11,908 bases of DNA from Actinomycetota bacterium (GCA_016210805.1 JACQTL010000300.1:1-11908); one strand, 5' to 3'; positions 1-6,709 are shown, counted from the stretch's first letter. A program made the numbers and translations. The notes: generated by a model not told the origin, from the letters alone.

Positions 1-378
1 CGCTGGCACCCCCTGGCCGTGAGGTTCGTGCACGGCATCGTCCCGATCGCGTTCGCCTACGTGGTCGCCCACTACTTCTCGCTGCTCGCCATCGAGGGCC
101 AGCTGGGCATCCGGGCGCTGTCCGACCCGTTCGCGGAGGGCTGGAACCTGCTCGGGACGGCGGGCTTCAGCCCGAACCAGGGGATCCTCACCGCGAACGC
201 GATCTGGTACGTGCAGGTGGGGGCCATCGTGCTCGGGCACATCGGGGGGGTCACCCTGGCCCACGACCGGGCCATCGCGGCCTTCCCGTCCGATCGGGCC
301 CTGCGCACCCAGTACGCTCTGCTCGTGGTCATGGTCATGTTCACGGTTGCCGGGCTCCTCATCCTCTCGGGGGCCTAG
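1..378 (+). CDS. C-terminal part of a polytopic membrane protein, 'fenitrothion hydrolase'-like family (5' end outside window)
   Basis: The reading frame is open from the first base, so the gene starts upstream; the GTG at 19 is only an internal codon. The visible part is 125 residues with three hydrophobic segments: one around the AYVVAHYFSLL stretch, one around IWYVQVGAIVLGHIGGVTLAHDR, and one at the C-terminus (ALLVVMVMFTVAGLLILSGA). The AHYFS motif, the LGHxxG...AHDR histidines and the final membrane helix recall, from memory, actinobacterial integral membrane proteins annotated as fenitrothion hydrolase (FedB-like). That name comes from a degradation study and may not describe the native role. 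The conserved histidines inside membrane segments hint at metal or haem binding, which is inference. The next gene starts one base after this stop codon, so they are probably cotranscribed. Membrane location is clear; family is moderately sure; function is unknown. Confidence 0.62.
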   Translation, partial: RWHPLAVRFVHGIVPIAFAYVVAHYFSLLAIEGQLGIRALSDPFAEGWNLLGTAGFSPNQGILTANAIWYVQVGAIVLGHIGGVTLAHDRAIAAFPSDRALRTQYALLVVMVMFTVAGLLILSGA

Positions 379-379
379 C

Positions 380-1060
380 GTGGACGCACCCCTGGTGCTG
401 GCCCACGCGGGCGAGGAGGCCCTGGTCCTGCTCCCCGTCCTGGCGTTCCTCGCCATCTACATGATCCGGGTCCGCCGCCAGGCCCGCGAGCGGGAGGAGG
501 CCGAGGCCCGGGCGTCCGCCGGAGGAGCCGGACACGGCCGGACGGCCGGGGCGACGGGGCGGCGGCCCTGCTCCTACTGCGGCACCGACCTGGAGGACGG
601 CGACGAGCGGTGCCCCTCCTGCGGGTTCCGGGCCGATCCGGGAGCCGCCCGACCAGCCACCCGTGGGGCCGGGCCACTCCTTTTGGCCGTGGCCCTGGCC
701 GCTGCGACGCTGACGGCCTGCTCCACGGGGCCGTCCCCCGATGAGGAGGGGCCCGTTCCCCGGGCGGTCGCCGAGGAGGCGGTGCTCGGGCTGTGCGAGG
801 CGGCCGCCGTGCTCCCCGACGACCCGGCGGCCGCGGAGACGGCGTTCTTCGACCGCGCCCACGACGCGCTCCACGAGATCGCCGGGGCCGTCCAGGAGCT
901 CGACCGCGCCGCGGCGGCCGAGCTGCTCACGGCCAAGGAGGCGGTGGAGGCCGGGTTCCGGGACGGCGAGGTCCTGCCCGGCGAGATCGAGCGGCTGATC
1001 GGGTCGACGGGCCGGGCGCTGGGGGCGCTGGGCCTGGAGGCCCCGGCCTGTCCCGCGTGA
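380..1060 (+). CDS. zinc-ribbon membrane protein with internal lipobox-like segment and extracytoplasmic helical domain
   Basis: The protein is 226 residues from GTG 380, which has a GGGGG run 6 bases upstream. ATG 347 in the same frame would add 11 residues but overlaps the previous gene by 32 bases, so GTG is preferred. Order of parts: short N-terminus; membrane helix at about 14-30 followed by a basic RVRRQAR stretch; a zinc ribbon with two CxxC pairs (C64/C67 and C78/C81); a second hydrophobic segment at about 98-113 ending in LTAC (C114), which looks like a lipoprotein signal peptide; then an Ala/Glu-rich, probably helical domain with C139 and C224, which could form a disulfide. The positive-inside rule gives N-out, ribbon in the cytoplasm, C-terminal domain outside. 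I do not recognise the family. It could be a fusion of a ribbon protein and a lipoprotein. It follows the membrane protein by one base and precedes the thioredoxin lipoprotein by 16 bases, suggesting one operon. Confidence 0.75.
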   Translation: MDAPLVLAHAGEEALVLLPVLAFLAIYMIRVRRQAREREEAEARASAGGAGHGRTAGATGRRPCSYCGTDLEDGDERCPSCGFRADPGAARPATRGAGPLLLAVALAAATLTACSTGPSPDEEGPVPRAVAEEAVLGLCEAAAVLPDDPAAAETAFFDRAHDALHEIAGAVQELDRAAAAELLTAKEAVEAGFRDGEVLPGEIERLIGSTGRALGALGLEAPACPA

Positions 1061-1076
1061 TCGGGGCCGGCACGAG

Positions 1077-2075
1077 ATGATTACGGGGATGCCACCGATC
1101 GGGACCCGCCGGGCCCGCCCGCTGATCGCCGCCGCGCTGGCCGCTGCCCTCGTCGGCGCGGCGTGCTCGGGTGGTGGGACGGGCACGACGACCCCCACGG
1201 CCACCGGCCCGACCCTGACCGCGCTCGCCGCGAGCTACGAGGTCCTGGCCGGGGAGCCCAGCCGGGTCATCGTCGGCCTGCTGGTCGACGTGGGCCCGGA
1301 CGACCGTCGGTTCGTGAGCTTCGGCACCGTCCGCATGCGGTTCTCGTTCCTGGGGACCCAGGAGGAGTCGCTCGACGAGCCGGAGCCGGGGGCGGAGGCC
1401 GAGGCGGCCTTCCTGGCCGTCCACGGCACCCCGGACACGGACCGGGCGCAGCCGATCCCCACCATGCCGTCGGAGGGAAGGGGGGTCTACGGGGCCGAGG
1501 GCGTTGTGTTCGACAGGGCGGGGTTCTGGGAGGTGGAGGTCACCGCGGACATCGAGGTGCTCGGGGAGCTCCGGGCCACCGCGGCGTTCGAGGTCACGGA
1601 CGAGCCCATCTACCCGGCCCCCGGCCAGCCGGCCCCCCGGACCGAGAACCTGACCGTGGACTCCTCCGACGCCCCTCGCGCGGCGATCGACTCGCGGGCC
1701 GGCACCGGCGACGGCGAGATCCCCGACCCCGAGCTCCACGAGTGGACCATCGCCCGGGCCGTCGAGGAGGGGCGGCCGGCCCTGGTCGTGTTCTCGACGC
1801 CGGTGTTCTGCATCAGCCAGTTCTGCGGGCCGGTCACCGACCTGGTCCAGGAGCTGGCCGCCGAGTACGGCGACCGGGCCGCGTTCATCCACGTCGAGAT
1901 CTGGCGCGACTTCCAGACCGAGACCGTGAACCGGGGCGCCGCCGAGTGGCTGCTCCGGGAGGGGAACCTCACGGAGCCCTGGCTCTTCCTGATCGGGGCC
2001 GACGGCAGGATCGTGGCCCGCTGGGACAACCTGTTCACCCGCGAGGAGGTCGAGCCCTACCTGCGGGACCTCTGA
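1077..2075 (+). CDS. lipoprotein with beta-sandwich-like region and C-terminal thioredoxin-like domain (CxxxxC)
   Basis: The protein is 332 residues. The N-terminus is a lipoprotein signal: basic TRRARP, a hydrophobic core, and the lipobox VGAAC with C30 as the lipidated residue. This is followed by a Gly/Thr linker typical of exported actinobacterial lipoproteins. Residues about 48-180 are beta-rich (FGTVRMRFSF, GFWEVEVTADIEV) and look like an Ig or YtkA-type fold. Residues about 225-332 form a thioredoxin-like domain: VVFSTPVFC, then CISQFC (C245, C250) followed by GP, and a candidate cis-proline in TEPWLFLIG (P301). The cysteines are four residues apart instead of the usual CxxC. The likely role is extracytoplasmic thiol or metal handling; the substrate is unknown. 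ATG 1089 is an alternative start and leaves a shorter signal peptide. The stop codon (2073-2075) directly abuts the convergent TlpA-like gene. Fold and export are well supported; reaction is not. Confidence 0.85.
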   Translation: MITGMPPIGTRRARPLIAAALAAALVGAACSGGGTGTTTPTATGPTLTALAASYEVLAGEPSRVIVGLLVDVGPDDRRFVSFGTVRMRFSFLGTQEESLDEPEPGAEAEAAFLAVHGTPDTDRAQPIPTMPSEGRGVYGAEGVVFDRAGFWEVEVTADIEVLGELRATAAFEVTDEPIYPAPGQPAPRTENLTVDSSDAPRAAIDSRAGTGDGEIPDPELHEWTIARAVEEGRPALVVFSTPVFCISQFCGPVTDLVQELAAEYGDRAAFIHVEIWRDFQTETVNRGAAEWLLREGNLTEPWLFLIGADGRIVARWDNLFTREEVEPYLRDL

Positions 2076-2762
2076 CTATCCGGCCGGGACCAAGGCCTCC
2101 AGCTCGGCGAACACATCCCTGAGGACGTCCTCGGCGACCTCCCCGGTCCCTGCGACGAGCACCACCCCGTCGGGGCCGACCACGTAGAGCGTGGGGAAGC
2201 CCTGGATGCCCAGAGCTCTGGCCAGGATCCCGTCCTCGTCGTCTATCGCCGTCGTGAAGTCGAGGCCGTTCTCCTCGAGGAACTCACCGGCGTCTGGGCC
2301 CGGGCGGTCCCCGATCGAGGTGACCACGGTGATGACGGCCACGTCGGGATGGTCGGCGGCCACCCGGCCCAGCACGGGCAGCTCGGCCTGGCAGACCGGG
2401 CACCACGGGGCCCACACGGCCAGGACCGTGGGCCTCCCCTCGCGGTCCGCCCAGGACACGGTCCCCCCGCCGAGACCGGGAGCGATGAAGGCCGGCACGA
2501 CCTCGCCCCTGGACAGGGGGACCTCCCTGGGCGGGCCGTCCGCGGTCACCGAGCCCCGGGCGGACGGGAGCACGCCCGTCGGTCCGCCTCCGCCGCCGGA
2601 GAAGGCGATCGCCGCCGCGGCCAGGCCGACGACCACGACCGCCGGCACGGCCCAGGACAGGATCCGCCGCCTCCGGGCGGTCCGGCGGGCGGCCTGCCTG
2701 GCCGCCTCTCGCCTCGACCCGGCTCCGCCGGTCCCGGCCCGTCGCTTCGCGGTCACGGTCAT
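2076..2762 (-). CDS. membrane-anchored TlpA/ResA-like thioredoxin
   Basis: The protein is 228 residues from ATG 2762. It has a strongly basic cytoplasmic N-terminus (KRRAG...RRTARRRR), one membrane helix at about 35-54 (ILSWAVPAVVVVGLAAAAIAF), a glycine-rich linker, and an extracytoplasmic thioredoxin fold. The active site is WAPWCPVCQAE (C121, C124), with the TlpA/ResA-type ExGxD-like insertion region and GFPT carrying the cis-proline (P190). The family reduces disulfides outside the membrane, for example in apocytochrome or copper-centre assembly. An in-frame ATG at 2771 exists, but its spacing to the AAGGAGG ribosome site is one base. ATG 2762 lies 10 bases from that site and overlaps the upstream MauE-like stop as ATGA, so it is preferred. 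The MauE neighbour could feed it electrons or assist its maturation, as MauE and MauD are paired in methylamine utilisation. The substrate protein is not evident here. Confidence 0.9.
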   Translation of the reverse strand: MTVTAKRRAGTGGAGSRREAARQAARRTARRRRILSWAVPAVVVVGLAAAAIAFSGGGGGPTGVLPSARGSVTADGPPREVPLSRGEVVPAFIAPGLGGGTVSWADREGRPTVLAVWAPWCPVCQAELPVLGRVAADHPDVAVITVVTSIGDRPGPDAGEFLEENGLDFTTAIDDEDGILARALGIQGFPTLYVVGPDGVVLVAGTGEVAEDVLRDVFAELEALVPAG

Positions 2763-3292
2763 GGTTCCCATACCTCCTTCTCGGGCTCGCTCAGGTACAG
2801 GGCGTCGAGGCGGAGGGGACCCACCGGCCTAAAGGCCAGGAGCGCGGCACCGGCCAGGATGGCCCCGTCGCGGATGAGGTCCCACCAGGTGACCCCCTCG
2901 CCGGGGCCGCCCCCGCCGAAGCACCCGCCGTCGATGGAGAGCCCCCGGGCCCTGGCCTGGGCCATGCCCGCGATGAAGGCCGCGGTGAGCAGTGCGGTCA
3001 GCAGGGCGGAGGCCCTGAGGAACAGGCCAAGCAGCAGGAAGGCCCCGAGGGCGATCTCGACCCAGGGCAGGGCCGCGGCCACCGGTCTGACCAGGGCCTC
3101 CGGGAGCACGTCGTAGGAGTCGACGGCCAGGATCATGCCCTGGCGGTCGAACGCCTTGGACAGGCCGGCCGCCAGGTAGACGCCCCCCACCCCGGCCCGG
3201 GCGGCCAGGTGGATGCCCGACCACACGCGCCCGGCGGTCGGCGCGGAAGGGGCGGAGGCCGCCCGGGACGCCGTCGAGGATGCGTCGGTCAT
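2759..3292 (-). CDS. MauE/DoxX-like integral membrane protein
   Basis: The protein is 177 residues from ATG 3292. A Ser/Ala-rich N-terminal tail of about 20 residues precedes four predicted membrane helices: about 26-44 (IHLAARAGVGGVYLAAGLSK), 68-92, 94-112 and 138-154. This matches the MauE/DoxX four-helix family. LARAGVGGVYLAAGLSKAFD is the typical first helix, and WVEIALGAFLLLGL the second. The family is linked to thiol-redox chemistry together with MauD or TlpA partners, which fits the coupled TlpA-like gene downstream (ATGA overlap). Family members often carry a CGCFG motif; here it reads GGCFG, so only C124 remains. The frame stays open far upstream, but that extension lacks hydrophobic character and overlaps the ABC permease, so it is rejected. 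A leaderless promoter sits just before the start codon. Family assignment is good; exact reaction unknown. Confidence 0.85.
   Translation of the reverse strand: MTDASSTASRAASAPSAPTAGRVWSGIHLAARAGVGGVYLAAGLSKAFDRQGMILAVDSYDVLPEALVRPVAAALPWVEIALGAFLLLGLFLRASALLTALLTAAFIAGMAQARARGLSIDGGCFGGGGPGEGVTWWDLIRDGAILAGAALLAFRPVGPLRLDALYLSEPEKEVWEP
2773..2779 (-). promoter_or_regulatory. strong Shine-Dalgarno site deciding the TlpA-like start
   Basis: The minus strand reads AAGGAGG inside the end of the MauE-like gene. It is 10 bases from ATG 2762 and only one base from ATG 2771. Together with the ATGA overlap at 2759-2762 this favours the downstream start and translational coupling to the MauE-like gene. 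Confidence 0.7.
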
Positions 3293-3298
3293 GGGGTC

Positions 3299-3304
3299 AC
3301 CGTA
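3299..3304 (-). promoter_or_regulatory. predicted -10 element, leaderless MauE/TlpA operon
   Basis: The minus strand reads TACGGT, then six bases (GACCCC), then the ATG of the MauE-like gene. This matches the TANNNT -10 consensus placed so that transcription would begin at the start codon. There is no Shine-Dalgarno sequence and no clear -35. The same spacing recurs at three other starts in this window. Confidence 0.6.
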
Positions 3305-3327
3305 GGGGTGCTCGATCGGCCCTCCCG

Positions 3328-3356
3328 AGGCCCAACGGCCCGGGGCCGGAGGGCCT
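3328..3356 (-). terminator. two-stem GC hairpin after the ABC permease
   Basis: AGGCCC (3328-3333) pairs with GGGCCT (3351-3356). Inside it, after a 2x2 internal loop, CGGC (3336-3339) pairs with GCCG (3345-3348) around a CCGGG loop. It begins within the permease stop codon (3355-3357) and lies before the MauE promoter, the expected position for an operon-end terminator. No U-tract follows on the minus strand, so it would be an actinobacterial U-less hairpin, or simply an RNA-stabilising structure. Confidence 0.5.
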
Positions 3357-4155
3357 ACCGGGTCAGGTCCCGCCGGGAGAAGCGCCACACCGCGGCGGCC
3401 AGGGCGGCGCCGCCCAGGGCGGCCAGGACCGGGGCGTCCGTGGCCGCCCACCGTCCGGCGATCACCTCCGACGGACGGAAGTAGTGGAACGGGGAGGCGA
3501 ACCGGAGCCACGAGGTCCCATCGATCAGGAGAGCCACGAAGTTCGCGAAGTACCAGCCCACCACGACGCCGACGGCCAGGGCCACTGCCCTGCTCCGGAG
3601 GCTCTCCCCCGCAGACACCAGGAGCGTGACCATGGCCAGGGCGGCGTAGAGGAGGAAGGACAGGGCGAAGGACCCGAGGATCGTGCCCAGCCCGATCTCG
3701 CCCATCCGCTCGACGGTGAGCCGGGCCACGAGGACGCCGACCAGCCCGCCGAGCTCGGCCACGGCCACCGCTACGGCCGCCGCCGCTCCCTTGGCCAGCA
3801 GGTAGGGCCGCCGGCCCACCGGGCGCCCCAGGACGAAGTCGATGCTCCCCCGCTCGACCTCCGCGGCCACCGCGCCGAGCGCCACGGCGTTGCCGGCACC
3901 GACCATCAGGGCCACGGCCAGGGGGTGGGTCAGGGCGGTGGCCATCCAGCCCTCCGGTTCCAGGAGGTTGGCCGTCCCCCCCAGGAACGCCTCGAACACC
4001 CTGGGGGGGTTGCCGAACAGCCGCACCGAGGCCTCGCCCAGGAACGCCGACGCGGCCAGGAGGACCAGGAAGTGGAACAGGGCCGCCGCCACGAACAGGA
4101 CCAAGAGCGTCCGGCCGGCCTGGCGGAGAGACCACGCGAACACCCGCCGGTTCAC
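3355..4155 (-). CDS. ABC-2 type transporter permease
   Basis: The protein is 266 residues from GTG 4155. It has about six hydrophobic segments: LLVLFVAAALFHFLVLLAASAFL near the N-terminus, HPLAVALMVGAGNAVALGAVAAE, LLAKGAAAAVAVAVAELGGLVGVLVA, LGTILGSFALSFLLYAALAMVTLLVS, AVALAVGVVVGWYFANFVALLI, and a C-terminal AALGGAALAAAVWRFSRRDL. The cytoplasmic stretch EVERGSIDFVLGRPVGRRPYLLAK is typical of ABC-2 permeases (ERGSxxxlLsrPvsR). GTG is preceded by GGAG with 6-base spacing and overlaps the ATPase stop codon as GTGA, so the two are translationally coupled. With the ATPase it should form an exporter dimer in the cytoplasmic membrane. The substrate (drug, lipid, peptide) cannot be told from sequence. 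The upstream open frame extending to about 5148 is an antisense-like shadow of the ATPase and is not part of this gene. Confidence 0.9.
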   Translation of the reverse strand: MNRRVFAWSLRQAGRTLLVLFVAAALFHFLVLLAASAFLGEASVRLFGNPPRVFEAFLGGTANLLEPEGWMATALTHPLAVALMVGAGNAVALGAVAAEVERGSIDFVLGRPVGRRPYLLAKGAAAAVAVAVAELGGLVGVLVARLTVERMGEIGLGTILGSFALSFLLYAALAMVTLLVSAGESLRSRAVALAVGVVVGWYFANFVALLIDGTSWLRFASPFHYFRPSEVIAGRWAATDAPVLAALGGAALAAAVWRFSRRDLTR

Positions 4156-5054
4156 GCTTCGCTCCGGTAGACCTCGAAGAACGCCTCGGACAGCCGCTCC
4201 GGCTCGACCAGGAGCTCGATCACGGGTAGGTCGGCCACGGCCCGGAGGAGGGCGCCCATGTCCCCCGAGTGCTCGAAGCGGAAGGTCGTCCCCGACGGGT
4301 CGGCCACGACGTCCTCCGCGCTCGGGAGATCTGGTGGCCCCCCGCCGGGGAGGGGTTCCCGGAGGACCAGCGTGCAGTGGCGGAGCCGTTCCCCGGTGAG
4401 GTGGCGGGTCGGCCCGGTCCGCACTATCCGCCCGGCCCTGATCACGGCCACCCGGTCGGTGGCCTCCTCGACCTCCGAGAGGACGTGGGACGACAGGAAC
4501 ACCGTGCCGCCGCCCCGGGCATGCTCGGCGACGAGCCCGACGAAGCGCTCCCGCATGAGCGGGTCGAGCCCCCCGGTGGGCTCGTCGGCGATCACCAGCC
4601 GGGGGCCGTGCTGGAAGGCCTGGACTATGCCGAGCTTCTGCTTCATGCCCCGGGAGTACCGGCGGACCTGGCGGTCCAGGTCGGAGCCGGTGAGCTCGAA
4701 GCGCTCGCAGAGCTCGGCGGCCCGAGCCGGGGGCCGGGGGTGGAGGGAGCCCAGGTAGTCGAGGCACTCCCGCCCGGTCAGGGAGGGCCAGAGGGCGAAC
4801 TCGTCGGGCAGGTACCCCACCTCGGCCAGCGCTCCGGCGAGGTCGTGGGCCACGTCCCGGCCGAGGATCTCGATCCGGCCGGCGTCCGGCCCGACCAGGC
4901 CCATCACCGACCGGATCGTGGTGGTCTTCCCGGCCCCGTTGGGCCCCAGGAACCCGAAGACCTCGCCCTCCCCCACCGAGAGCGAGACCCCGTCCACGGC
5001 CGTGATCGGACCGTAGCTCTTGACCAGCCCCTCGATCCGGAGAGCCTCCCCCAC
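4152..5054 (-). CDS. ABC transporter ATP-binding protein
   Basis: From GTG 5054 the protein is 300 residues and starts MGEALRIEGLVKSYG, the usual beginning of this family. Another in-frame GTG at 5087 would add 11 residues and overlap the divergent gene, so it is less likely. Visible motifs: Walker A GPNGAGKT (37-44), Q-loop replaced by the drug-exporter type GYLPDEFALWPSLTGRE, signature SRGMKQK (about 134-140), Walker B VIADEPTGGLDP, and the H-loop histidine in LSSHVLSEVEE (H190). The C-terminal 90 residues resemble the regulatory tail of CcmA/DrrA-type exporters and end LSEAFFEVYRSEA. It powers the coupled ABC-2 permease, hydrolysing ATP at the inner face of the membrane. It diverges from the PPOX gene across a 23-base gap. 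Only a poor -10 match (TACCGC, 7 bases before the start) is seen for it. Exporter type is sure; substrate is unknown. Confidence 0.93.
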   Translation of the reverse strand: MGEALRIEGLVKSYGPITAVDGVSLSVGEGEVFGFLGPNGAGKTTTIRSVMGLVGPDAGRIEILGRDVAHDLAGALAEVGYLPDEFALWPSLTGRECLDYLGSLHPRPPARAAELCERFELTGSDLDRQVRRYSRGMKQKLGIVQAFQHGPRLVIADEPTGGLDPLMRERFVGLVAEHARGGGTVFLSSHVLSEVEEATDRVAVIRAGRIVRTGPTRHLTGERLRHCTLVLREPLPGGGPPDLPSAEDVVADPSGTTFRFEHSGDMGALLRAVADLPVIELLVEPERLSEAFFEVYRSEA

Positions 5055-5065
5055 TACGGCAGCGG

Positions 5066-5071
5066 TATGTT
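5066..5071 (+). promoter_or_regulatory. predicted -10 element, leaderless PPOX gene
   Basis: TATGTT is followed by six bases (CGGCGG) and then GTG 5078. It matches TANNNT with the spacing seen at 3292, 7809 and 8614. No Shine-Dalgarno sequence precedes the GTG, which supports a leaderless transcript. Confidence 0.6.
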
Positions 5072-5077
5072 CGGCGG

Positions 5078-5500
5078 GTGACGCCACCCCTGGAAGAGGC
5101 CGAGGCTCGCCGGCGGTTCGCCTCGTCCCGCGTGGCCCGGCTGGGCACGGTCCGCCCGGACGGCTCGCCCCACCTCGTGCCCTTCGTGTTCGCCGTGGAC
5201 GGGGACCGGATCTACTTCGCCGTGGACGACAAGCCCAAGCGCTCCGCGCGCCTCGCCCGGCTGGAGCACATCGCCGGGGAGCCGAGGGTCTCGGCCATCG
5301 TGGACCGCTACGAGGACGACTGGTCCGCTCTGTGGTGGGTGAGGGCCGACGGGGCGGCCCGCATCGTGGACGACCCCGCCGAGGCCGGGCGGGCCCTGGA
5401 CCTCCTGGCCGGCCGGTACCTCGAGTACCGGGACCGGCGTCCCACGGGCCCCGTGGTGGCCGTCGACGTGGCCCGGTGGGCGTCCTGGTCGGCGAGCTGA
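5078..5500 (+). CDS. TIGR03668-family PPOX-class F420-dependent oxidoreductase
   Basis: The protein is 140 residues from GTG 5078, a full-length split-barrel flavin/F420-binding fold. The family-typical runs are ARLGTVRPDGSPHLVPFVFAVDGD (N-terminal strand and loop), DDKPKRSARLARLEHI (phosphate-contacting basic loop) and DDWSALWWVRADGAARIV, all characteristic of the TIGR03668 group. The family is thought to use deazaflavin F420, a cofactor of actinobacteria and some other phyla; the physiological substrate is unknown. It is transcribed alone. It faces the ABC ATPase gene across a 23-base divergent gap, and its stop is 7 bases from the convergent FIST gene. It carries a leaderless-type promoter. 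Family assignment is strong; the cofactor is inferred from the family, since no F420-specific residue can be proven by eye. Confidence 0.9.
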   Translation: MTPPLEEAEARRRFASSRVARLGTVRPDGSPHLVPFVFAVDGDRIYFAVDDKPKRSARLARLEHIAGEPRVSAIVDRYEDDWSALWWVRADGAARIVDDPAEAGRALDLLAGRYLEYRDRRPTGPVVAVDVARWASWSAS

Positions 5501-5507
5501 TCCCCGG

Positions 5508-6659
5508 CTAGCCATCTTCCTCCAAGAGGGCCAGCGACGCGGTGAACCCGTGCAGAAAGTTCCGTCCCCCGATCGGCCCGATCTCCCCGGCGCAGAAGAA
5601 CCCGGCGAGGGGGAGCCCGTCGAACGCCCGGTAGACCATCGAGGCGTCGTGGTCGGGCGCGCCGAACAGCCGTGACCCCCGGCCGTTGCACGTGAACAGC
5701 AGGCCTCCGGCCGGCCGGCCCCTGCGGGCCTCCAGGTCGAGGAGGGCCCGGAGCTCCTCGTCGGCCGTGGCCGCGTCGCGGACGTGGAACCGGATCGTCT
5801 CCCCGACCTCCACCCGGTCGCCGACCACCAGGGCGCCGCTCTCCGGGTCGACCCCCATGACCCCCCGGACCAGGAAGTCGCCGGGGCCGAGCTCGGTCTT
5901 GTACTCGTCGATCACGCGCCCGACGTGGACGCCCTGCGAGATCAGCTCGCGGTCGGCCGGAGGGAGGCCGGCGAAGAGCTCCCGGAGCCGCTCCAGGGGC
6001 GGGCGGCCGCCCAGCTCGTGGACCACGTTCCCCTTGGCCCGGGTCACGGTGAAGCTATCCCCCACCGGGCGGCAGCCCTGCGAGACCAGGGTCCTGGCCC
6101 GGACGCCCGACAGCACGGCGCCGACCGCCCCCTCCCCGACCACCCCGTCGTCCAGGAACAGCCGGGTCCGGCCGGGTCCGGAGCCGCCGCTCGCCATCCC
6201 CCCCATGACCACCGCGCCCGGCGACAGGTGCCGCAGGAGGAGGTCCACCGGGAAGGTGAAGGGGTCGGCGATCAGGAGGTGGAGCCGATCGGGCGGCACG
6301 CCGTCGGGCCACAGGTAGCCGCCGAACAGCCCGCCTTCGCCGGTCCGGACGAACCGCATGTGGAAGGTCTCCACCGGCTGGGCGAGTGCGGCGAGCCAGA
6401 CCGAGACGGCCGGCTCCCCCTCGACCTCCCGGTCGCCCCCCAGCACGGACTCGCCGACGCAGCCGATCAGGCGCCCCGGGCTCGCCGCCTCCCGGACCCC
6501 CTCGACCACCTCGGCGGCCCGGTCGGCGTGGTGGGGGGAGGCGAACACGACGGCCAGGCTGGCCGGCTCGCCCCCCAGGGCGTCCCGGGCCGCCATACCC
6601 GCCTCGACGGCGGCCTCCCGGGCCGCCGTCCCCGTGGACAGCGACGCACCGGCCTTCAT
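5508..6659 (-). CDS. FIST-domain protein (FIST N and FIST C), putative signal sensor
   Basis: The protein is 383 residues from ATG 6659. An in-frame GTG at 6668 adds three residues, but the predicted -10 overlaps it, so ATG is preferred. The N-terminal half (about 5-200) matches FIST-N: alternating hydrophobic strands such as SLAVVFASPHHAD, GRLIGCVGESVLGG and HLLIADPFTFPVDLLLRHLSPGAVVMGGMASGG. The C-terminal half matches FIST-C: GDFLVRGVMGVDPESGALVVGDRVEVGETIRFHVRDA, GGLLFTCNGRGSRLFG and the hallmark FFCAGEIGPIGGRNFLHGFTASLALL. There is no signal peptide or membrane helix, so it is cytoplasmic. FIST proteins are proposed small-ligand sensors, often next to signalling enzymes. Here the divergent neighbour is a STAS anti-sigma antagonist, which suggests, but does not prove, a shared signalling role. 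Lengths and motif order agree with complete family members. Confidence 0.9.
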   Translation of the reverse strand: MKAGASLSTGTAAREAAVEAGMAARDALGGEPASLAVVFASPHHADRAAEVVEGVREAASPGRLIGCVGESVLGGDREVEGEPAVSVWLAALAQPVETFHMRFVRTGEGGLFGGYLWPDGVPPDRLHLLIADPFTFPVDLLLRHLSPGAVVMGGMASGGSGPGRTRLFLDDGVVGEGAVGAVLSGVRARTLVSQGCRPVGDSFTVTRAKGNVVHELGGRPPLERLRELFAGLPPADRELISQGVHVGRVIDEYKTELGPGDFLVRGVMGVDPESGALVVGDRVEVGETIRFHVRDAATADEELRALLDLEARRGRPAGGLLFTCNGRGSRLFGAPDHDASMVYRAFDGLPLAGFFCAGEIGPIGGRNFLHGFTASLALLEEDG

Positions 6660-6666
6660 CGATCCC

Positions 6667-6672
6667 ACCCTA
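6667..6672 (-). promoter_or_regulatory. predicted -10 element, FIST gene
   Basis: The minus strand reads TAGGGT, then seven bases, then ATG 6659. This fits the leaderless spacing within one base. An overlapping TATAGG lies two bases further upstream and could be used instead. No -35 or Shine-Dalgarno sequence is seen. Confidence 0.45.
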
Positions 6673-6709
6673 TACCCGTCGAAGCCGGCCGGACCCGCGC
6701 GAGGCGGGG

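Noticed and set aside
359..1892. Long minus-strand frames across the first three genes
   Set aside because: They lie opposite genes with clear signal peptides and cysteine motifs, and encode low-complexity Arg/Gly/Pro sequence.
3293..4135. Upstream extension of the MauE-like frame
   Set aside because: The added 281 residues are Gly/Arg/Pro-rich and antiparallel in frame to a real permease. The ATG at 3292 has its own promoter and begins the expected fold.
4269..5081. 270-codon plus-strand frame opposite the ABC ATPase
   Set aside because: The ATPase has all Walker and signature motifs; this frame has none and a skewed composition.
4156..5148. Upstream extension of the permease frame through the ATPase gene
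   Set aside because: It is an alternative frame of the ATPase. GTG 4155 has a good ribosome site and the GTGA coupling overlap.
6694..6708. CCCGC/GCGGG hairpin in the FIST/STAS gap as an operator
   Set aside because: A 5-bp GC stem is expected often at this base composition, and there is no second copy; mentioned only with the STAS promoter.
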